Translations under genes and position numbers: made by a program
Assembly (NCBI RefSeq): GCF_051401765.1
Contig: NW_027480423.1
Location: 496,001 to 560,000, forward strand
Length of the DNA: 64,000 nt
From: Calliopsis andreniformis
Taxonomy: Eukaryota; Arthropoda; Insecta; Hymenoptera; Andrenidae
Direction: 5' to 3'
Notes under the pieces: generated by a model
The model's input: the letters and a program-made list of their open reading frames with translations, nothing else
What the model was told of the DNA's origin: nothing
The model's database searches: none
Shown here: piece after piece, positions 40,901-54,200 of the stretch
Layout: every line of letters starts with the position of its first letter
How positions within the stretch are numbered: position 1 is the stretch's first letter

Positions 40901-43900
40901 CGAATAGTTAGGGCCTTAGAAGTCAACGCCCGTAGCATAAAATATAAAATAAATAGAACAGTTTTTCCATCGTATAAAACGAATAATTGCTACCAGTGTG
41001 AAAGTTATGGTCACTTCTACGTTCCGGGCAACCTAGGCTTCACCCTAGGGCGTTGTACCACCAGATCGAATAGTTAGGGCCTAAGAAGTAAACGCCAGAA
41101 GCATAAAATACGATATAAATACAACAGCTTTTCCATCGTATAAAACAAATAATTGCAACCAGTTTGATAGTGATGGTCATTTCTACGTCCCGGGCAACCT
41201 AGGCTTCACTCTAGGGCGTTGCTCCACCAGATCGAATAGTGAGGGCCTTAGAAGTCAACGCCCGAAGCATAAAATACAAATTAAATAGAACAGTTTTTCC
41301 ATCGTATAAAAGGAATAATTGCAAACAGTGTAAAAGTTATGGTCATTTCTACGTTCCGGGCAGCCTAGGCTTCACTCTAGGGCGGTGCTCCACCATATCG
41401 AATAGCTACGGCCTTAGAAGCCTACGCCTGAAGCATAAAATACAATAAAAATACAACGGTCTTTTCATCGTATAACAGGAATAATTGCAACAAGCGTGAA
41501 AGTAATGATCATTTCGGCGTTTCGGGCACCCTAGACTTAGCTCTGAGGCATTGCTCCATCAGATCGAATAGTTAGGGCCTAAGAAGACAACGCCAGAAGC
41601 ATAAAATACCATATAAATACAACAGTTTTTCCATTGTATAAAACGAATAATTGCTACCAGTGTAAAAGTTATGGTCATTTCTACGTTCCGGGCAACCTAG
41701 GCTACACCCTAGGGCGTTGTTCCACCAGATTGAATAGTTAGGGCCTAAGAAGTGAACGCCAGAAGCATAAAATACAATATAAATACAACAGATTTTCCAT
41801 CGTATAAAACGAATAATTGCAACCAGTGTGAAAGTTATGGTCATTTCTACATTCCGAGCAACCTAGGCTTCACTCTAGGGCGTTGCTCCAACTGATTGAA
41901 TAGGTAGGGCCTTAGAAGACAACGCCCGAAGCATAAAATGCAATAAAAATAGAACAGTTTTTCCAACGTATATAACGAATAATTGCTACCAGTGTGAAAG
42001 TTATGGTCATTTCTACTTTCCGAGCAGCCTAGGCTTCACCCTAGGGCGTCGTACCACCAGATCGAGTAGTTAGTGCCTAAGAAGTGAACGCCAGAAGCAT
42101 AAAATACGATATAAATACAACAGCTTTTCCATCGTATAAAACAAATAATTGCAACCAGTTTGATAGTGATGGTCATTTCTACGTACCGGGCAACCTAGGA
42201 TTCACTCTAGGTCGTTGCTCCACCAGATCGATTAGTTAGGGCCTTAGAAGTCAACGCCCGTAGCATAAAATACAAAATAAATACAGCAGTTTTTCCATCG
42301 TATAAAACGGATAATTGCTACCAGTGTGAAAGTTATGGTCATTTCTAATTTCCGGGCAACCTAGGCTTCACCCTAGGGCGTTGTTCCACCAGATGGAATA
42401 GTTAGGGCCTAAGAAGTCAACGCCAGAAGCACAAAATACGATATAAATACAATAACTTTTCCATCGTACGAAACAAATAATTGCAACCAGTTTGGTAGTG
42501 ATGGTCATTTCTACGTACCGGGCAACCTAGGATTCACTCTAGGTCGTTGCTCCACCAGATCGATTAGTTAGGGCCTTAGAAGTCAACGCCCGTAGCATAA
42601 AATACAAAATAAATACAGCAGTTTTTCCATCGTATAAAACGGATAATTGCTACCAGTGTGAAAGTTATGGTCATTTCTAATTTCCGGGCAACCTAGGCTT
42701 CACCCTAGGGCGTTGTTCCACCAGATGGAATAGTTAGGGCCTAAGAAGTCAACGCCAGAAGCACAAAATACGATATAAATACAATAACTTTTCCATCGTA
42801 CGAAACAAATAATTGCAACCAGTTTGGTAGTGATGGTCACTTCTACGTACCGGGCAACCTAGGCTTCACTCTACGGCGTTGCTTCACCAGATCGAATAGT
42901 TAGGGCCTTAGACGTCAACGCCCGATGCATAAAATATAAAATAAATAGAACAGTTTTTCCATCGTATAAAACGAATAATTGCTACCAGTGTGAAAGTTAT
43001 GGTCACTTCTACGTTCCGGGCAACCTAGGCTTCACCCAAGGGCGTTGGTCCACCAGATCAAACAGTTAGGGCCTTAGAAGTCAACGCCAGAAGCATAAAA
43101 TACGATATAAATACAGCAGCTTTTCCATCGTATAAAAGGAATAATTGCAAACAGTGTGAAAGTAATGGTCATTTCTACGTTCCGGGCAACCTAGGCTACA
43201 CGCTAGGGCGTTGTTCCACCAGATCGAATAGTTAGGGCCTAAGAAGTCAACACCAGAAGAATAAAATACAATATAAATACAACAGCTTTTCCATCGTATA
43301 AAACGAATAATTGCTACAAGTGTAAAAGTTATGGTCATTTCTACGTTCCGCGCAGCCTAGGCTTCACTCTAGGGCGGTGCTCCACCATATCGAATAGCTA
43401 CGGCCTTAGAAGCCTACGCCTGAAGCATAAAATACAATAAAAATACAACGGTCTTTTCATCGTATAACAGGAATAATTGCAACAAGCGTGAAAGTAATGA
43501 TCATTTCGGCGTTTCGGGCATCCTAGACTTAACTCTGAGGCATTGCTCCACCATATCGAATAGTTAGGGCCTAAGAAGACAACGCCAGAAGCATAAAATA
43601 CCATATAAATACAACAGTTTTTCCATTGTATAAAACGAATAATTGCTACCAGTGTAAAAGTTATGGTCATTTCTACGTTCCGGGCAACCTAGGCTACACC
43701 CTAGGGCGTTGTTCCACGAGATTGAATAGTTAGGGCCTAAGAAGTGAACGCCAGAAGCATAAAATACAATATAAATACAACAGTTTTTCCATCGTATAAA
43801 ACGAATAATTGCAACCAGTGTGAAAGTTATGGTCATTTCTACATTCCGAGCAACCTAGGCTTCACTCTAGGGCGTTGCTCCAACAGATTGAATAGTTAGG

Positions 43901-46900
43901 GCCTTAGAAGACAACGCACGAGGCATAAAATGCATTAAAAATAGAACAGTTTTTCCATCGTATATAACGATTAATTGCTACCAGTGTGAAAGTTATGGTC
44001 ATTTCTACCTTCCGAGCAACCTAGGCTTCACCCTAGGGCGTTGTACCACCAGATCGAATAGTTAGGGCCTAAGAAGTGACGCCAGAAGCATAAAATACGA
44101 TATAAATACAACAGCTTTTCCATCGTATAAAACAAATAATTGCAACCAGTTTGATAGTGATGGTCATTTCTACGTACCGGGCAACCTAGGATTCACTCTA
44201 GGGCGTTGCTCCACCAGATCGAATAGTTAGGGCCTTAGAAGTCAACACCAGAAGAATAAAATACAAAATAAATACAACAGCCTCTACAACGTATAAAACG
44301 AATAATTGCAACCTGTGTGAAGGTTATGGTCATATCTACGTTCCGGGCAACCTAGGCTTCACTCTAGGGCGTTGCTCCACCAGATCGAATAGTTAGTGCC
44401 TTAGAAGTCAACGCCAGAAGCATAAAATACAATATAAATACAACAGTTTTTCCATCGTATAAAACGATTAATTGCAACCAGTATGAAACTTATGGTCATT
44501 TCTACTTTCCGAGCAACCTAGGCTTCACCCTAGGGCGTTGCTCCAACAGATTGAATAGTTAGGGCCTTAGAAGTCAACGCCCGAACCATAAAATGCAAAA
44601 AAAATACAACAGTGCTTCCATCATATAACAGGAATAATTGCAACCAGTGTGAAAGTTATGGTCATTTCTACATTCCGAGCAACCTAGAATTCACTATAGG
44701 GCGTTGCTCCACCAGATCGAATAGTTAGGTCCTTAGAAGTAAACGCCAGAAGCATAAAATACGATATAAATACAACAGCTTTTCCATCGTATAAAAGGAA
44801 TAATTGCAAACAGTGTGAAAGTAATGGTCATTTCTACGTTCCGGGCAAGCTAGGCTTCACCCTAGGCTGTTGTTCCACCAGATCGAATAGCTAGGGCCTA
44901 AGAAGAGAACGCCAGAAGCATAAAATGCAATAAAAATGCAACAGTTTTTCCATCGTATAACAAGATTAATTGCAACCAGTTTGAAAGTGATGGCCAATTC
45001 TACTTTCCGGGCAACCTAGGCTTCATTCTAGGGCGTTGCTCCACCAGATCGAATAGTTAGTGCCTTAGAAGTCAACGCCAGAAGCATAAAATACAATATA
45101 AATACAACAGTTTTACCACCGTATAATACGAATAATCGCAACCAGTATGAAACTGATGGTCATTTCTACTTTCCGAGCAATCTAGGCTTCACTCTAGGGC
45201 GTTGCTCCACCAGATCGAATAGATAGTGCCTTAGAAGTCAACGCCAGAAGCATAAAATACAATACAAATACAACATTTTTTCCATCGTATAAAACGAATA
45301 ATTGCAACCAGTATAAAACTTATGGTCATTTCTACCTTCCGAGCAACCTAGGCTTCACCCTAGGGCGTTGCTCCTACAGATTGAATAGTTAGGGCCTTAG
45401 AAGTCAACGCCCGAACCATAAAATGCAAAAAAAATACAACAGTGTTTCCATCATATAACAGGAATAATTGCAACCAGTTTGGAAGTGATGGCCAATTCTA
45501 CGTTCCGGGCAACCTAGGCTTCGCTCTAGGGCGTTGCTCCACCAGATCGAATAGATAGTGCCTTAGAAGTCAACGCCAGAAGCATAAAATACGATATAAA
45601 TACAACAGCTGTTCCACCGTATAAAACGAATAATTGCAACCAGTATGAAACTTATGGACATTTCTACATTCCAAGCAACCTAGGCTTCACCCTAGGGCGT
45701 TGCTCCAACAGATTGAATAGTTAGGGCCTTAGAAATCAACGCCCGAACCATAAAATGCAAAAAAAATACAACAGTGTTTCCATCATATAACAGGAATAAT
45801 TGCAACCAGTTTGAAAGTGATGGCCAATTCTCTTTTCCGGGCAACCTAGGCTTCCCTCTAGGGCGTTGCTCCACCAGATCGAATAGTTCGCCGCCTTAGA
45901 ACTCAACGCCAGAAGCATAAAATACAATTTAAATGCAACAGTTTTGCCATCGTATAAAACAAATAATTTCAACCAGTATGAAACTTATGGTCATTTCTAC
46001 TTTCCGATCAACCTAGGATTCACCCTAGGGCGTTGCTCCAACGGATTGAATAGTCAGGGCCTTAGAAGTCAACGCCCGAACCATAAAATGCAATTAAAAT
46101 ACAGCAGTGTTTCCATCACATAACAGGAATAATTGCAACCAGTTTGAAAGTGATGGCCAATTCTACGTTCCGAGCAACCTAGTCTTCACTCTAGGGCGTT
46201 GCTCCACCAGATCGAATAGTTAGTGCCTTAGAAGTCAACGCCGGAAGCATAAAATACAATATAAATACAACAGTTTTTCCATCGTATAAAACGAATAATT
46301 GCAACCAGTTTGAAAGTGATGGCCAATTCTACGTTCCGGGCAACCTAGGTTTCACTACAGGGCGTTGCTCCACCAGACCGAATAGTTACGGCCTAAGAAG
46401 TCAACGCCAGAAGCATAAAATACGATATAAATACAACAGCTTTTCCATCGTATAAAACGAATAATTTCAACCAGTGTGAAAGTAATGGTCATTTCTACGT
46501 TCCAAGCACCCTAGGCGTCACTCTAGGGCGTTGCTCCACCACATCTAATAGCTGCGGCCTTAGAAATCAACGCCAGAGGCATAAAATGCATTATAAATAC
46601 AACAGCGTTTCCATCGTATAAAACGAATAATTGCAACCAGTGTGAAAGTTATGGTCATTTCCACATTCCGAGGAACCTAGGCTTCACTCTAGGGCGTTGC
46701 TCCACCAGATCGAATAGTTAGTGCCTTAGAAGACAGCTCCAGAAGCATAAAATACAATATAAATACAACAGCTTTTCCATCGTATAAAACGAATAATTGC
46801 AACCAGTATGAAACTTATGGTCATTTCTACTTTCCGAGCAACCTAGGCTTCACCCTAGGGCGTTGCTCCAACAGATTGAATAGTTAGGGCCTTAGAAGTC

Positions 46901-47528
46901 TACGCCCGAACCATAAAATGGAAAAAAAATACAACAGTGTTTCCATCATATAACAGGAATAATTGCAACCAGTTTGAAAGTGATGGCCAATTCTCTTTTC
47001 CGGGCAACCTAGGCTTCCCTCTAGGGCGTTGCTCCACCAGATCGAATAGTTCGCCGCCTTAGAAGTCAACGCCAGAAGCATAAAATACAATATAAATACA
47101 ACAGTTTTTCCATCGTATAAAACGAATAATTGCAACCAGTATGAAACTTATGGTCATTTTTACTTTCCGAGCAACCTAGGCTTCACCCTAGGGCGTTGCT
47201 CCAACAGATTGAATAGTTAGGGCCTTAGAAGTCAACGCCCGAACCATAAAATGCAAAAAAAATACAACAGTGTTTCCATCATATAACAGGAATAATTGCA
47301 ACCAGTTTGAAAGTGATGGCCAATTCTCTTTTCCGGGCAACCTAGGCTTCCCTCTAGGGCGTTGCTCCACCAGACCGAATAGTTCGCCGCCTTAGAAGTC
47401 AACGCCAGAAGCCTAAAATACAATATAAATGCAACAGTTTTTCCATCGTATAAAACAAATAATTGCAGCCAGTATGAAGCTTATGGTCATTTCTACTTTC
47501 CGAGCAACCTAGGCTTCACCCTAGGGCG
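31920..47528 (+). repeat. 15.6-kb tandem block, copy B (94 monomers)
   Basis: Second copy of 16311-31919. It ends where copy A ends with GGGCGTTGTACC and copy B continues with GGGCGCTGCTCC (47529). Noticed identity is above 99.9%, so the duplication is very recent, or is an assembly artefact of a collapsed or doubled satellite. The presence of at least four substitutions and a mosaic junction argues against a simple copying error in assembly, without excluding haplotype mis-joining. Confidence 0.93.
42164..42827 (+). repeat. Perfect 332-bp tandem dimer duplication (copy B)
   Basis: The +15609 counterpart of 26555-27218 with the same two 332-bp units. The gain of the dimer therefore preceded the 15.6-kb duplication. 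This gives the order of events: 2.7-kb duplication, dimer gain, then the 94-monomer duplication. Confidence 0.92.
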
Positions 47529-48306
47529 CTGCTCCAACGGATTGAATAGTCAGGGCCTTAGAAGTCAACGCCCGAACCATAAAATGCAATTAAAATACAA
47601 CAGTGTTTCCATCACATAACAGGAATAATTGCAACCAGTTTGAAAGTGATGGCCAATTCTACGTTCCGAGCAACCTAGGCTTCACTCTAGGGCGTTGCTC
47701 CACCAGATCGAATAGTTAGTGCCTTAGAAGTCAACGCCAGAAGCATAAAATACAATATAAATACAACAGTTTTTCCATCGTATAAAACGAATAATTGCAA
47801 CCAGTTTGAAAGTGATGGCCAATTCTACCTACGGGCAACCTAGGCTTCACTCTAGGGCGTTGCTCCACCAGATCGAATAGTTAGTGCCTTAGAAGTCAAC
47901 GCCAGAAGCATAAAATACAATATAAATACAACAGTTTTTCCATCGTATAAAACGAATAATTGCAACCAGTATGAAACTTATGGTCATTTCTACTTTCCGA
48001 GCAACCTAGGCTTCACCCTAGGGCGTTGCTCCAACAGATTGAATAGTTAGGGCCTTCGAAGTCAACGCCCGAACCATAAAATGCAAAAAAAATACAACAG
48101 TGTTTCCATCATATAACAGGAATAATTGCAACCAGTTTGAAAGTGATGGCCAATTCTACGTTCCGGGCAACCTAGGTTTCACTACAGGGCGTTGCTCCAC
48201 CAGACCGAATAGTTAGGGCCTAAGAAGTGAACGTCAGAAGCATAAAATACGATATAAATACAATAGCTTTTCCATCGTACGAAACAAATAATTGCAACCA
48301 GTTTGA
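46722..48306 (+). repeat. 1.6-kb block, copy 1 (offset 2657 bp)
   Basis: Nearly ten monomers repeated at 49379-50964. Shared private words include GACAGCTCC/GGCAGCTCC at the left edge, AAATGGAAAAAAAATAC and GAATAGTTCGCCGCC. Copy 1 lacks one C in CCTACGGGC near 47830, so the offset changes from 2657 to 2658 after that point. It spans the right end of big-block copy B. Confidence 0.9.
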
Positions 48307-48560
48307 TAGTGATGGTCACTTCTACGTACCGGGCAACCTAGGCTTCACTCTAGGGCGTTGCTCCACCAGATCGAATAGTTAGGGCCTTAGAAGTCAACGC
48401 CCTAAGCATAAAATATAAAATAAATAGAACAGTTTTTCCATCGTATAAAACGAATAATTGCTACCAGTGTGAAAGTTATGGTCACTTCTACGTTCCGGGC
48501 AACCTAGGCATCACCCTGGGGCGTTTTTCCACCAGACGGAATAGTTAGGGCCTAAGAAGT
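48236..48560 (+). repeat. Island of mid-array type monomers
   Basis: Two monomers with CGTACGAAACAAATAATTGC, GTTTGATAGTGATGGTCAC and AAATATAAAATAAATAG. These spellings are typical of about 11560-11830 and 15360-15650 but foreign to the surrounding class. Flanking units are of the poly-A / GGCCAATTC type. A conversion tract or small exchange with a distant array segment is the likeliest origin. Confidence 0.65.
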
Positions 48561-50539
48561 GAACGTCTGAAGCATAAAATACAATATAAATACAACAGCT
48601 TTTCCATCGTATAAAAGGAATAATTGCAAACAGTGTGAAAGTAATGGTCATTTCCACGTTCCGGGCAACCTAGGCTTCACTCTAGGGCGTTGCTCCACCA
48701 CATCTAATAGCTGCGGCCTTAGAAGTCAACGCCAGAGGCATAAAATGCATTATAACTACAACAGCGTTTCCATCGTATAAAACGAATAATTGCAACCAGT
48801 GTGAAAGTTATGGTCATTTCCACATTCCGAGGAACCTAGGCTTCACTCTAGGGCGTTGTTCCACCAGATCGAATAGTTAGTGCCTTAGAAGTCAACGCCA
48901 GAAGCATAAAATACAATATAAATACAACAGCTTTTCCATCGTATAAAACGAATAATTGCAACCAGTATGAAACTTATGGTCATTTCTACTTTCCGAGCAA
49001 CCTAGGCTTCACCCTAGGGCGTTGCTCCAACAGATTGAATAGTTAGGGCCTTAGAAGTCTACGCCCGAATCATAAAATGCAAAAAAAATACAACAGAGTT
49101 TCCATCATATAGCAGGAATAATTGCGACCAGTTTGAAAGTGATGGCCAGTTCTACTTTCCGAGCAACCTAGGCTTCACTCTAGGGCGTGGCTCTACCAGA
49201 TCCAATAGTTAGTGCCTTAGAAGTCAACGCCAGAAGCATAAAATACAATATAAATACAACAGTTTTTCCATCGTATAAAACGAATAATTGCAACCAGTAT
49301 AAAACTTATGGTCATTTCTACTTTCCGAGCAACCTAGGCTTCACCCTAGGGCGTTGCTCCTACAGATTGAATAGTTAGGGCCTTAGAAGGCAGCTCCAGA
49401 AGCATAAAATACAGTATAAATACAACAGCTTTTCCATCGTATAAAACGAATAATTGCAACCAGTATGAAACTTATGGTCATTTCTACTTTCCGAGCAACC
49501 TAGGCTTCACCCTAGGGCGTTGCTCCAACAGATTGAATAGTTAGGGCCTTAGAAGTCTACGCCCGAACCATAAAATGGAAAAAAAATACAACAGTGTTTC
49601 CATCATATAACAGGAATAATTGCAACCAGTTTGAAAGTGATGGCCAATTCTCTTTTCCGGGCAACCTAGGCTTCCCTCTAGGGCGTTGCTCCACCAGATC
49701 GAATAGTTCGCCGCCTTAGAAGTCAACGCCAGAAGCATAAAATACAATATAAATACAACAGTTTTTCCATCGTATAAAACGAATAATTGCAACCAGTATG
49801 AAACTTATGGTCATTTTTACTTTCCGAGCAACCTAGGCTTCACCCTAGGGCGTTGCTCCAACAGATTGAATAGTTAGGGCCTTAGAAGTCAACGCCCGAA
49901 CCATAAAATGCAAAAAAAATACAACAGTGTTTCCATCATATAACAGGAATAATTGCAACCAGTTTGAAAGTGATGGCCAATTCTCTTTTCCGGGCAACCT
50001 AGGCTTCCCTCTTGGGCGTTGCTCCACCAGACCGAATAGTTCGCCGCCTTAGAAGTCAACGCCAGAAGCCTAAAATACAATATAAATGCAACAGTTTTTC
50101 CATCGTATAAAACAAATAATTGCAGCCAGTATGAAGCTTATGGTCATTTCTACTTTCCGAGCAACCTAGGCTTCACCCTAGGGCGCTGCTCCAACGGATT
50201 GAATAGTCAGGGCCTTAGAAGTCAACGCCCGAACCATAAAATGCAATTAAAATACAACAGTGTTTCCATCACATAACAGGAATAATTGCAACCAGTTTGA
50301 AAGTGATGGCCAATTCTACGTTCCGAGCAACCTAGGCTTCACTCTAGGGCGTTGCTCCACCAGATCGAATAGTTAGTGCCTTAGAAGTCAACGCCAGAAG
50401 CATAAAATACAATATAAATACAACAGTTTTTCCATCGTATAAAACGAATAATTGCAACCAGTTTGAAAGTGATGGCCAATTCTACCTACCGGGCAACCTA
50501 GGCTTCACTCTAGGGCGTTGCTCCACCAGATCGAATAGT

Positions 50540-50705
50540 TAGTGCCTTAGAAGTCAACGCCAGAAGCATAAAATACAATATAAATACAACAGTTTTTCCA
50601 TCGTATAAAACGAATAATTGCAACCAGTATGAAACTTATGGTCATTTCTACTTTCCGAGCAACCTAGGCTTCACCCTAGGGCGTTGCTCCAACAGATTGA
50701 ATAGT
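50540..50705 (+). repeat. Representative 166-bp monomer
   Basis: This is a typical unit, cut at the word after AATAGT. It begins with a TAGTGCCTTAGAAG block and continues into an AT-rich segment of roughly 60 bp (AAAATACAATATAAATAC, a T5 run, TATAAAACGAATAATTGC). It then enters a GC-richer half with the CCTAGG dyad and the GGGCGTTGCTCC word. The next unit starts at 50706, exactly 166 bp on. A consensus built by eye has 36 C, 32 G and seven CpG, which is about the number expected by chance. Since 166 = 3x55+1, each successive monomer is read in a different frame, which explains why open frames are numerous but short. Confidence 0.95.
50659..50687. other. Conserved dyad (potential hairpin/cruciform) in the satellite monomer
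   Basis: The left arm GCAACCTAGG (50659-50668) is followed by a six-base loop CTTCAC. The right arm is CCTAGG (50675-50680), a three-base bulge GCG, then TTGC (50684-50687). The arms are complementary, giving 6+4 base pairs around a 6-nt loop. Monomers reading CTCTAGGG instead of CCCTAGGG keep the stem with one G-T wobble. Nearly all monomers carry this dyad at the same phase, so it recurs hundreds of times. A smaller palindrome, TTAGG-G-CCTAA, sits at the unit boundary in monomers of the CCTAAG type. Short dyads are a known feature of centromeric satellites; any role here is inference. Confidence 0.75.
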
Positions 50706-51240
50706 TAGGGCCTTCGAAGTCAACGCCCGAACCATAAAATGCAAAAAAAATACAACAGTATTTCCATCATATAACAGGAATAATTGCAACCAGTTTGAAA
50801 GTGATGGCCAATTCTACGTTCCGGGCAACCTAGGTTTCACTACAGGGCGTTGCTCCACCAGACCGAATAGTTAGGGCCTAAGAAGTGAACGTCAGAAGCA
50901 TAAAATACGATATAAATACAATAGCTTTTCCATCGTACGAAACAAATAATTGCAACCAGTTTGAAAGTGATGGCCAATTCTACCTACCGGGCAACCTAGG
51001 CTTCACTCTAGGGCGTTGCTCCACCAGATCGAATAGTTAGTGCCTTAGAAGTCAACGCCAGAAGCATAAAATACAATATAAATACAACAGTTTTTCCATT
51101 GTATAAAACGAATAATTGCAACCAGTATGAAACTTATGGTCATTTCTACTTTCCGAGCAACCTAGGCTTCACCCTAGGGCGTTGCTCCAACAGATTGAAT
51201 AGTTAGGGCCTTAGAAGTCAACGCCCGAACCATAAAATGC

Positions 51241-54200
51241 AAAAAAAATACAACAGTGTTTCCATCATATAACAGGAATAATTGCAACCAGTTTGAAAGT
51301 GATGGCCAATTCTACGTTCCGGGCAACCTAGGTTTCACTACAGGGCGTTGCTCCACCAGACCGAATAGTTACGGCCTAAGAAGTCAACGCCAGAAGCATA
51401 AAATACGATATAAATACAACAGCTTTTCCATCGTATAAAACGAATAATTTCAACCAGTGTGAAAGTAATGGTCATTTCTACGTTCCAAGCACCCTAGGCG
51501 TCACTCTAGGGCGTTGCTCCACCACATCTAATAGCTGCGGCCTTAGAAGTCAACGCCAGAGGCATAAAATGCATTATAAATACAACAGCGTTTCCATCGT
51601 AGAAAACGAATAATTGCAACCAGTGTGAAAGTTATGGCCATTTCCACGTTCCGAGGAACCTAGGCTTCACTCTAGGGCGTTGCTCCACCAGATCGAATAG
51701 TTAGGTCCTTAGAAGTAAACGCCAGAAGCATAAAATACGATATAAATACAACAGCTTTTCCATCGTATAAAAGGATTAATTGCAACCAGTATGAACGTGA
51801 TGGTCATTTCTCCTTTCCGGGCAACCTAGGCTTCACTCTAGGGCGTTGCTCCACCAGATCGAATAGTTAGTGCCTTAGAAGTCAACGCCAGAAGCATAAA
51901 ATACAATATAAATACAACAGCTTTTCGATCGTATAAAACGAATAATTGCAACCAGTATGAAACTTATGGTCATTTCTACTTTCCGAGCAACCTAGGCTTC
52001 ACCCTAGGGCGTTGCTCCAACAGATTGAATAGTTAGGGCCTTAGAAGTCTACGCCCGAACCATAAAATGCAAAAAAAATACAACAGTGTTTCCATCATAT
52101 AACAGGAATAGTTGCGACCAGTTTGAAAGTGATGGCCAATTCTACGTTCCGGGCAACCTAGGCTTCACTCTAGGGCGTTGCTCCACCAGATCGAATAGTT
52201 AGTGCCGTAGAAGTCAACGCCAGAATCATAAAATACAATATAAATACAACAGTTTTTCCATCGTATGAAACAAATAATTGCAACCAGTATGAAACTTATG
52301 GTCATTTCTACTTTCCGAGCAACCTAGGCTTCACGCTAGGGCGTTGCTCCAACGGATTGAATAGTTAGGGCTTTAGAAGTCAACGCCCGAACCATAAAAT
52401 GCAAAAAAAATACAACAGTGTTTCCATCATATAACAGGAATAATTGCAACCAGTTTGAAAGTGATGGCCAATTCTACGTTCCGGGCAACCTAGGTTTCAC
52501 TCCAGGGCGTTGCTCCACCAGACCGAATAGTTACGGACTAAGAAGTCAACGCCAGAAGCATAAAATACGATATAAATACAACAGCTTTTCCATCGTATAA
52601 GACGAATAATTGCAACCAGTGTGGAAGTAATGGTCATTTCTACGTTCCGAGCACCCTAGGCGTCACTCTAGGGCGTTGCTCCACCACATCTAAGAGCTAC
52701 GGCCCTAGAAGTCAACATGAGAGACATAAAGTACAATATAAATACAACAGCGTTTCCATCGTATAAAACGAATAATTGCAACCAGTGTGAAAGTTATGGT
52801 CATTTCTACATTCCGAGCAACCTAGGATTCACTCTAGGGCGTTGCTCCACCAGATCGAATAGTTAGCTCCTTAGAAGTAAACGCCAGAAGCATAAAATAC
52901 GTTATAAATACAACAGCTTTTCCATCCTATAAAACGAATAATTGCAACCAGTGTGAAAGTAATGGTCATTTCTACTTTCCGAGCACCCTAGGCGTCACTC
53001 TATGGCGTTGCTCCACCACATCTAATAGCTACGGCCTTAGAAGTCAACGCCAGAGGCAAAAAGTACAATATAAATACAACAGCGTTTCCATCGTATAAAA
53101 CGAATAATTGCAACCAGTGTGAAAGTTATGGTCATTTCTACATTCCGAGCAACCTAGGATTCACTCTAGGGCGTTGCTCCACCAGATCGAATAGTTAGGT
53201 CCTTAGAAGTAAACGCCAGAAGCATAAAATACGATATAAATACAACAGCTTTTCCATCGTATAAAAGGATTAATTGCAACCAGTTTGAACGTGATGGTCA
53301 TTTCTCCTTTCCGGGCAACCTAGACTTCACTCTAGGGTGTTGCTCCACTAGATCGAACAGCTAGGGCCTTAGAAGTCAACGCCAGAAGCATAAAATACAA
53401 TATAAATACAACAGTTTTTCCATCGTATAAAACAAATAATTGCAACCAGTATGAAACTTATGGTCATTTCTACTTTCCGAGCAACCTAGGCTTCACCCTA
53501 GAGCGTTGCTCCAACAGATTGAATAGTTAGGGCCTTAGAAGTCAACGCCCGAAGCATAAAATGCAATAAAAATACAACAGTGTCTCCATAATATAACAGG
53601 AATAATTGCAACCAGTTTGAAAGTGATGGCCAATTCTACGTCCCGGACAACCTAGGCTTCACTCTAGGGCGTTGCTCCACCAGATCGAATAGTTAGTGCC
53701 TTAGAAGTCAACGCCAGAAGCATAAAATACAATATAAATACAACAGCTTTTCCATCGTATAAAACGAATAATTGCAACCAGTATGAAACTTATGGTCATT
53801 TCTACTTTCCGAGCAACCTAGGCTTCACCCTAGGGCGTTGCTCCAACAGATTGAATAGTTAGGGCCTTAGAAGTCTACGCCCGAACCATAAAATGCAAAA
53901 AAAATACAACAGTGTTTCCATCATATAGCAGGAATAATTGCGACCAGTTTGAAAGTGATGGCCAGTTCTACTTTCCGAGCAACCTAGGATTCACCCTATA
54001 GCGTTGCTCCAACAGATTGAATAGTTAGGGCCTTAGAAGTCAACGCCCGAAGCATAAAATGCAATAAAAATACAACAGTGTTTCCAAAATATAACAGGAA
54101 TAATTGCATCCAGTTTGAAAGTGATCGCCAATTCTACGTCCCGGAAAACCTAGGCTTCACTCTAGGGCGTTGCTCCACCAGATCGAATAGTTAGGTCCTT

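Larger units (their letters stand above)
49379..50964 (+). repeat. 1.6-kb block, copy 2 (offset 2657 bp)
   Basis: Copy of 46722-48306. Because it includes sequence on both sides of the copy B end (47528), it formed independently of the 15.6-kb event. Differences noticed include CTCTAGGG/CTCTTGGG near 50012 and GTGTTTCC/GTATTTCC near 50758. Confidence 0.9.
47529..51240. repeat. Post-duplication domain
   Basis: About 22 monomers, mostly of the CCAACAGATTG and GATGGCCAATTC classes that also fill the right halves of the big block. It includes most of a duplication of about 1.6 kb and a short island of mid-array type monomers at 48236-48560. No marker monomer and no gene are seen. Confidence 0.8.
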
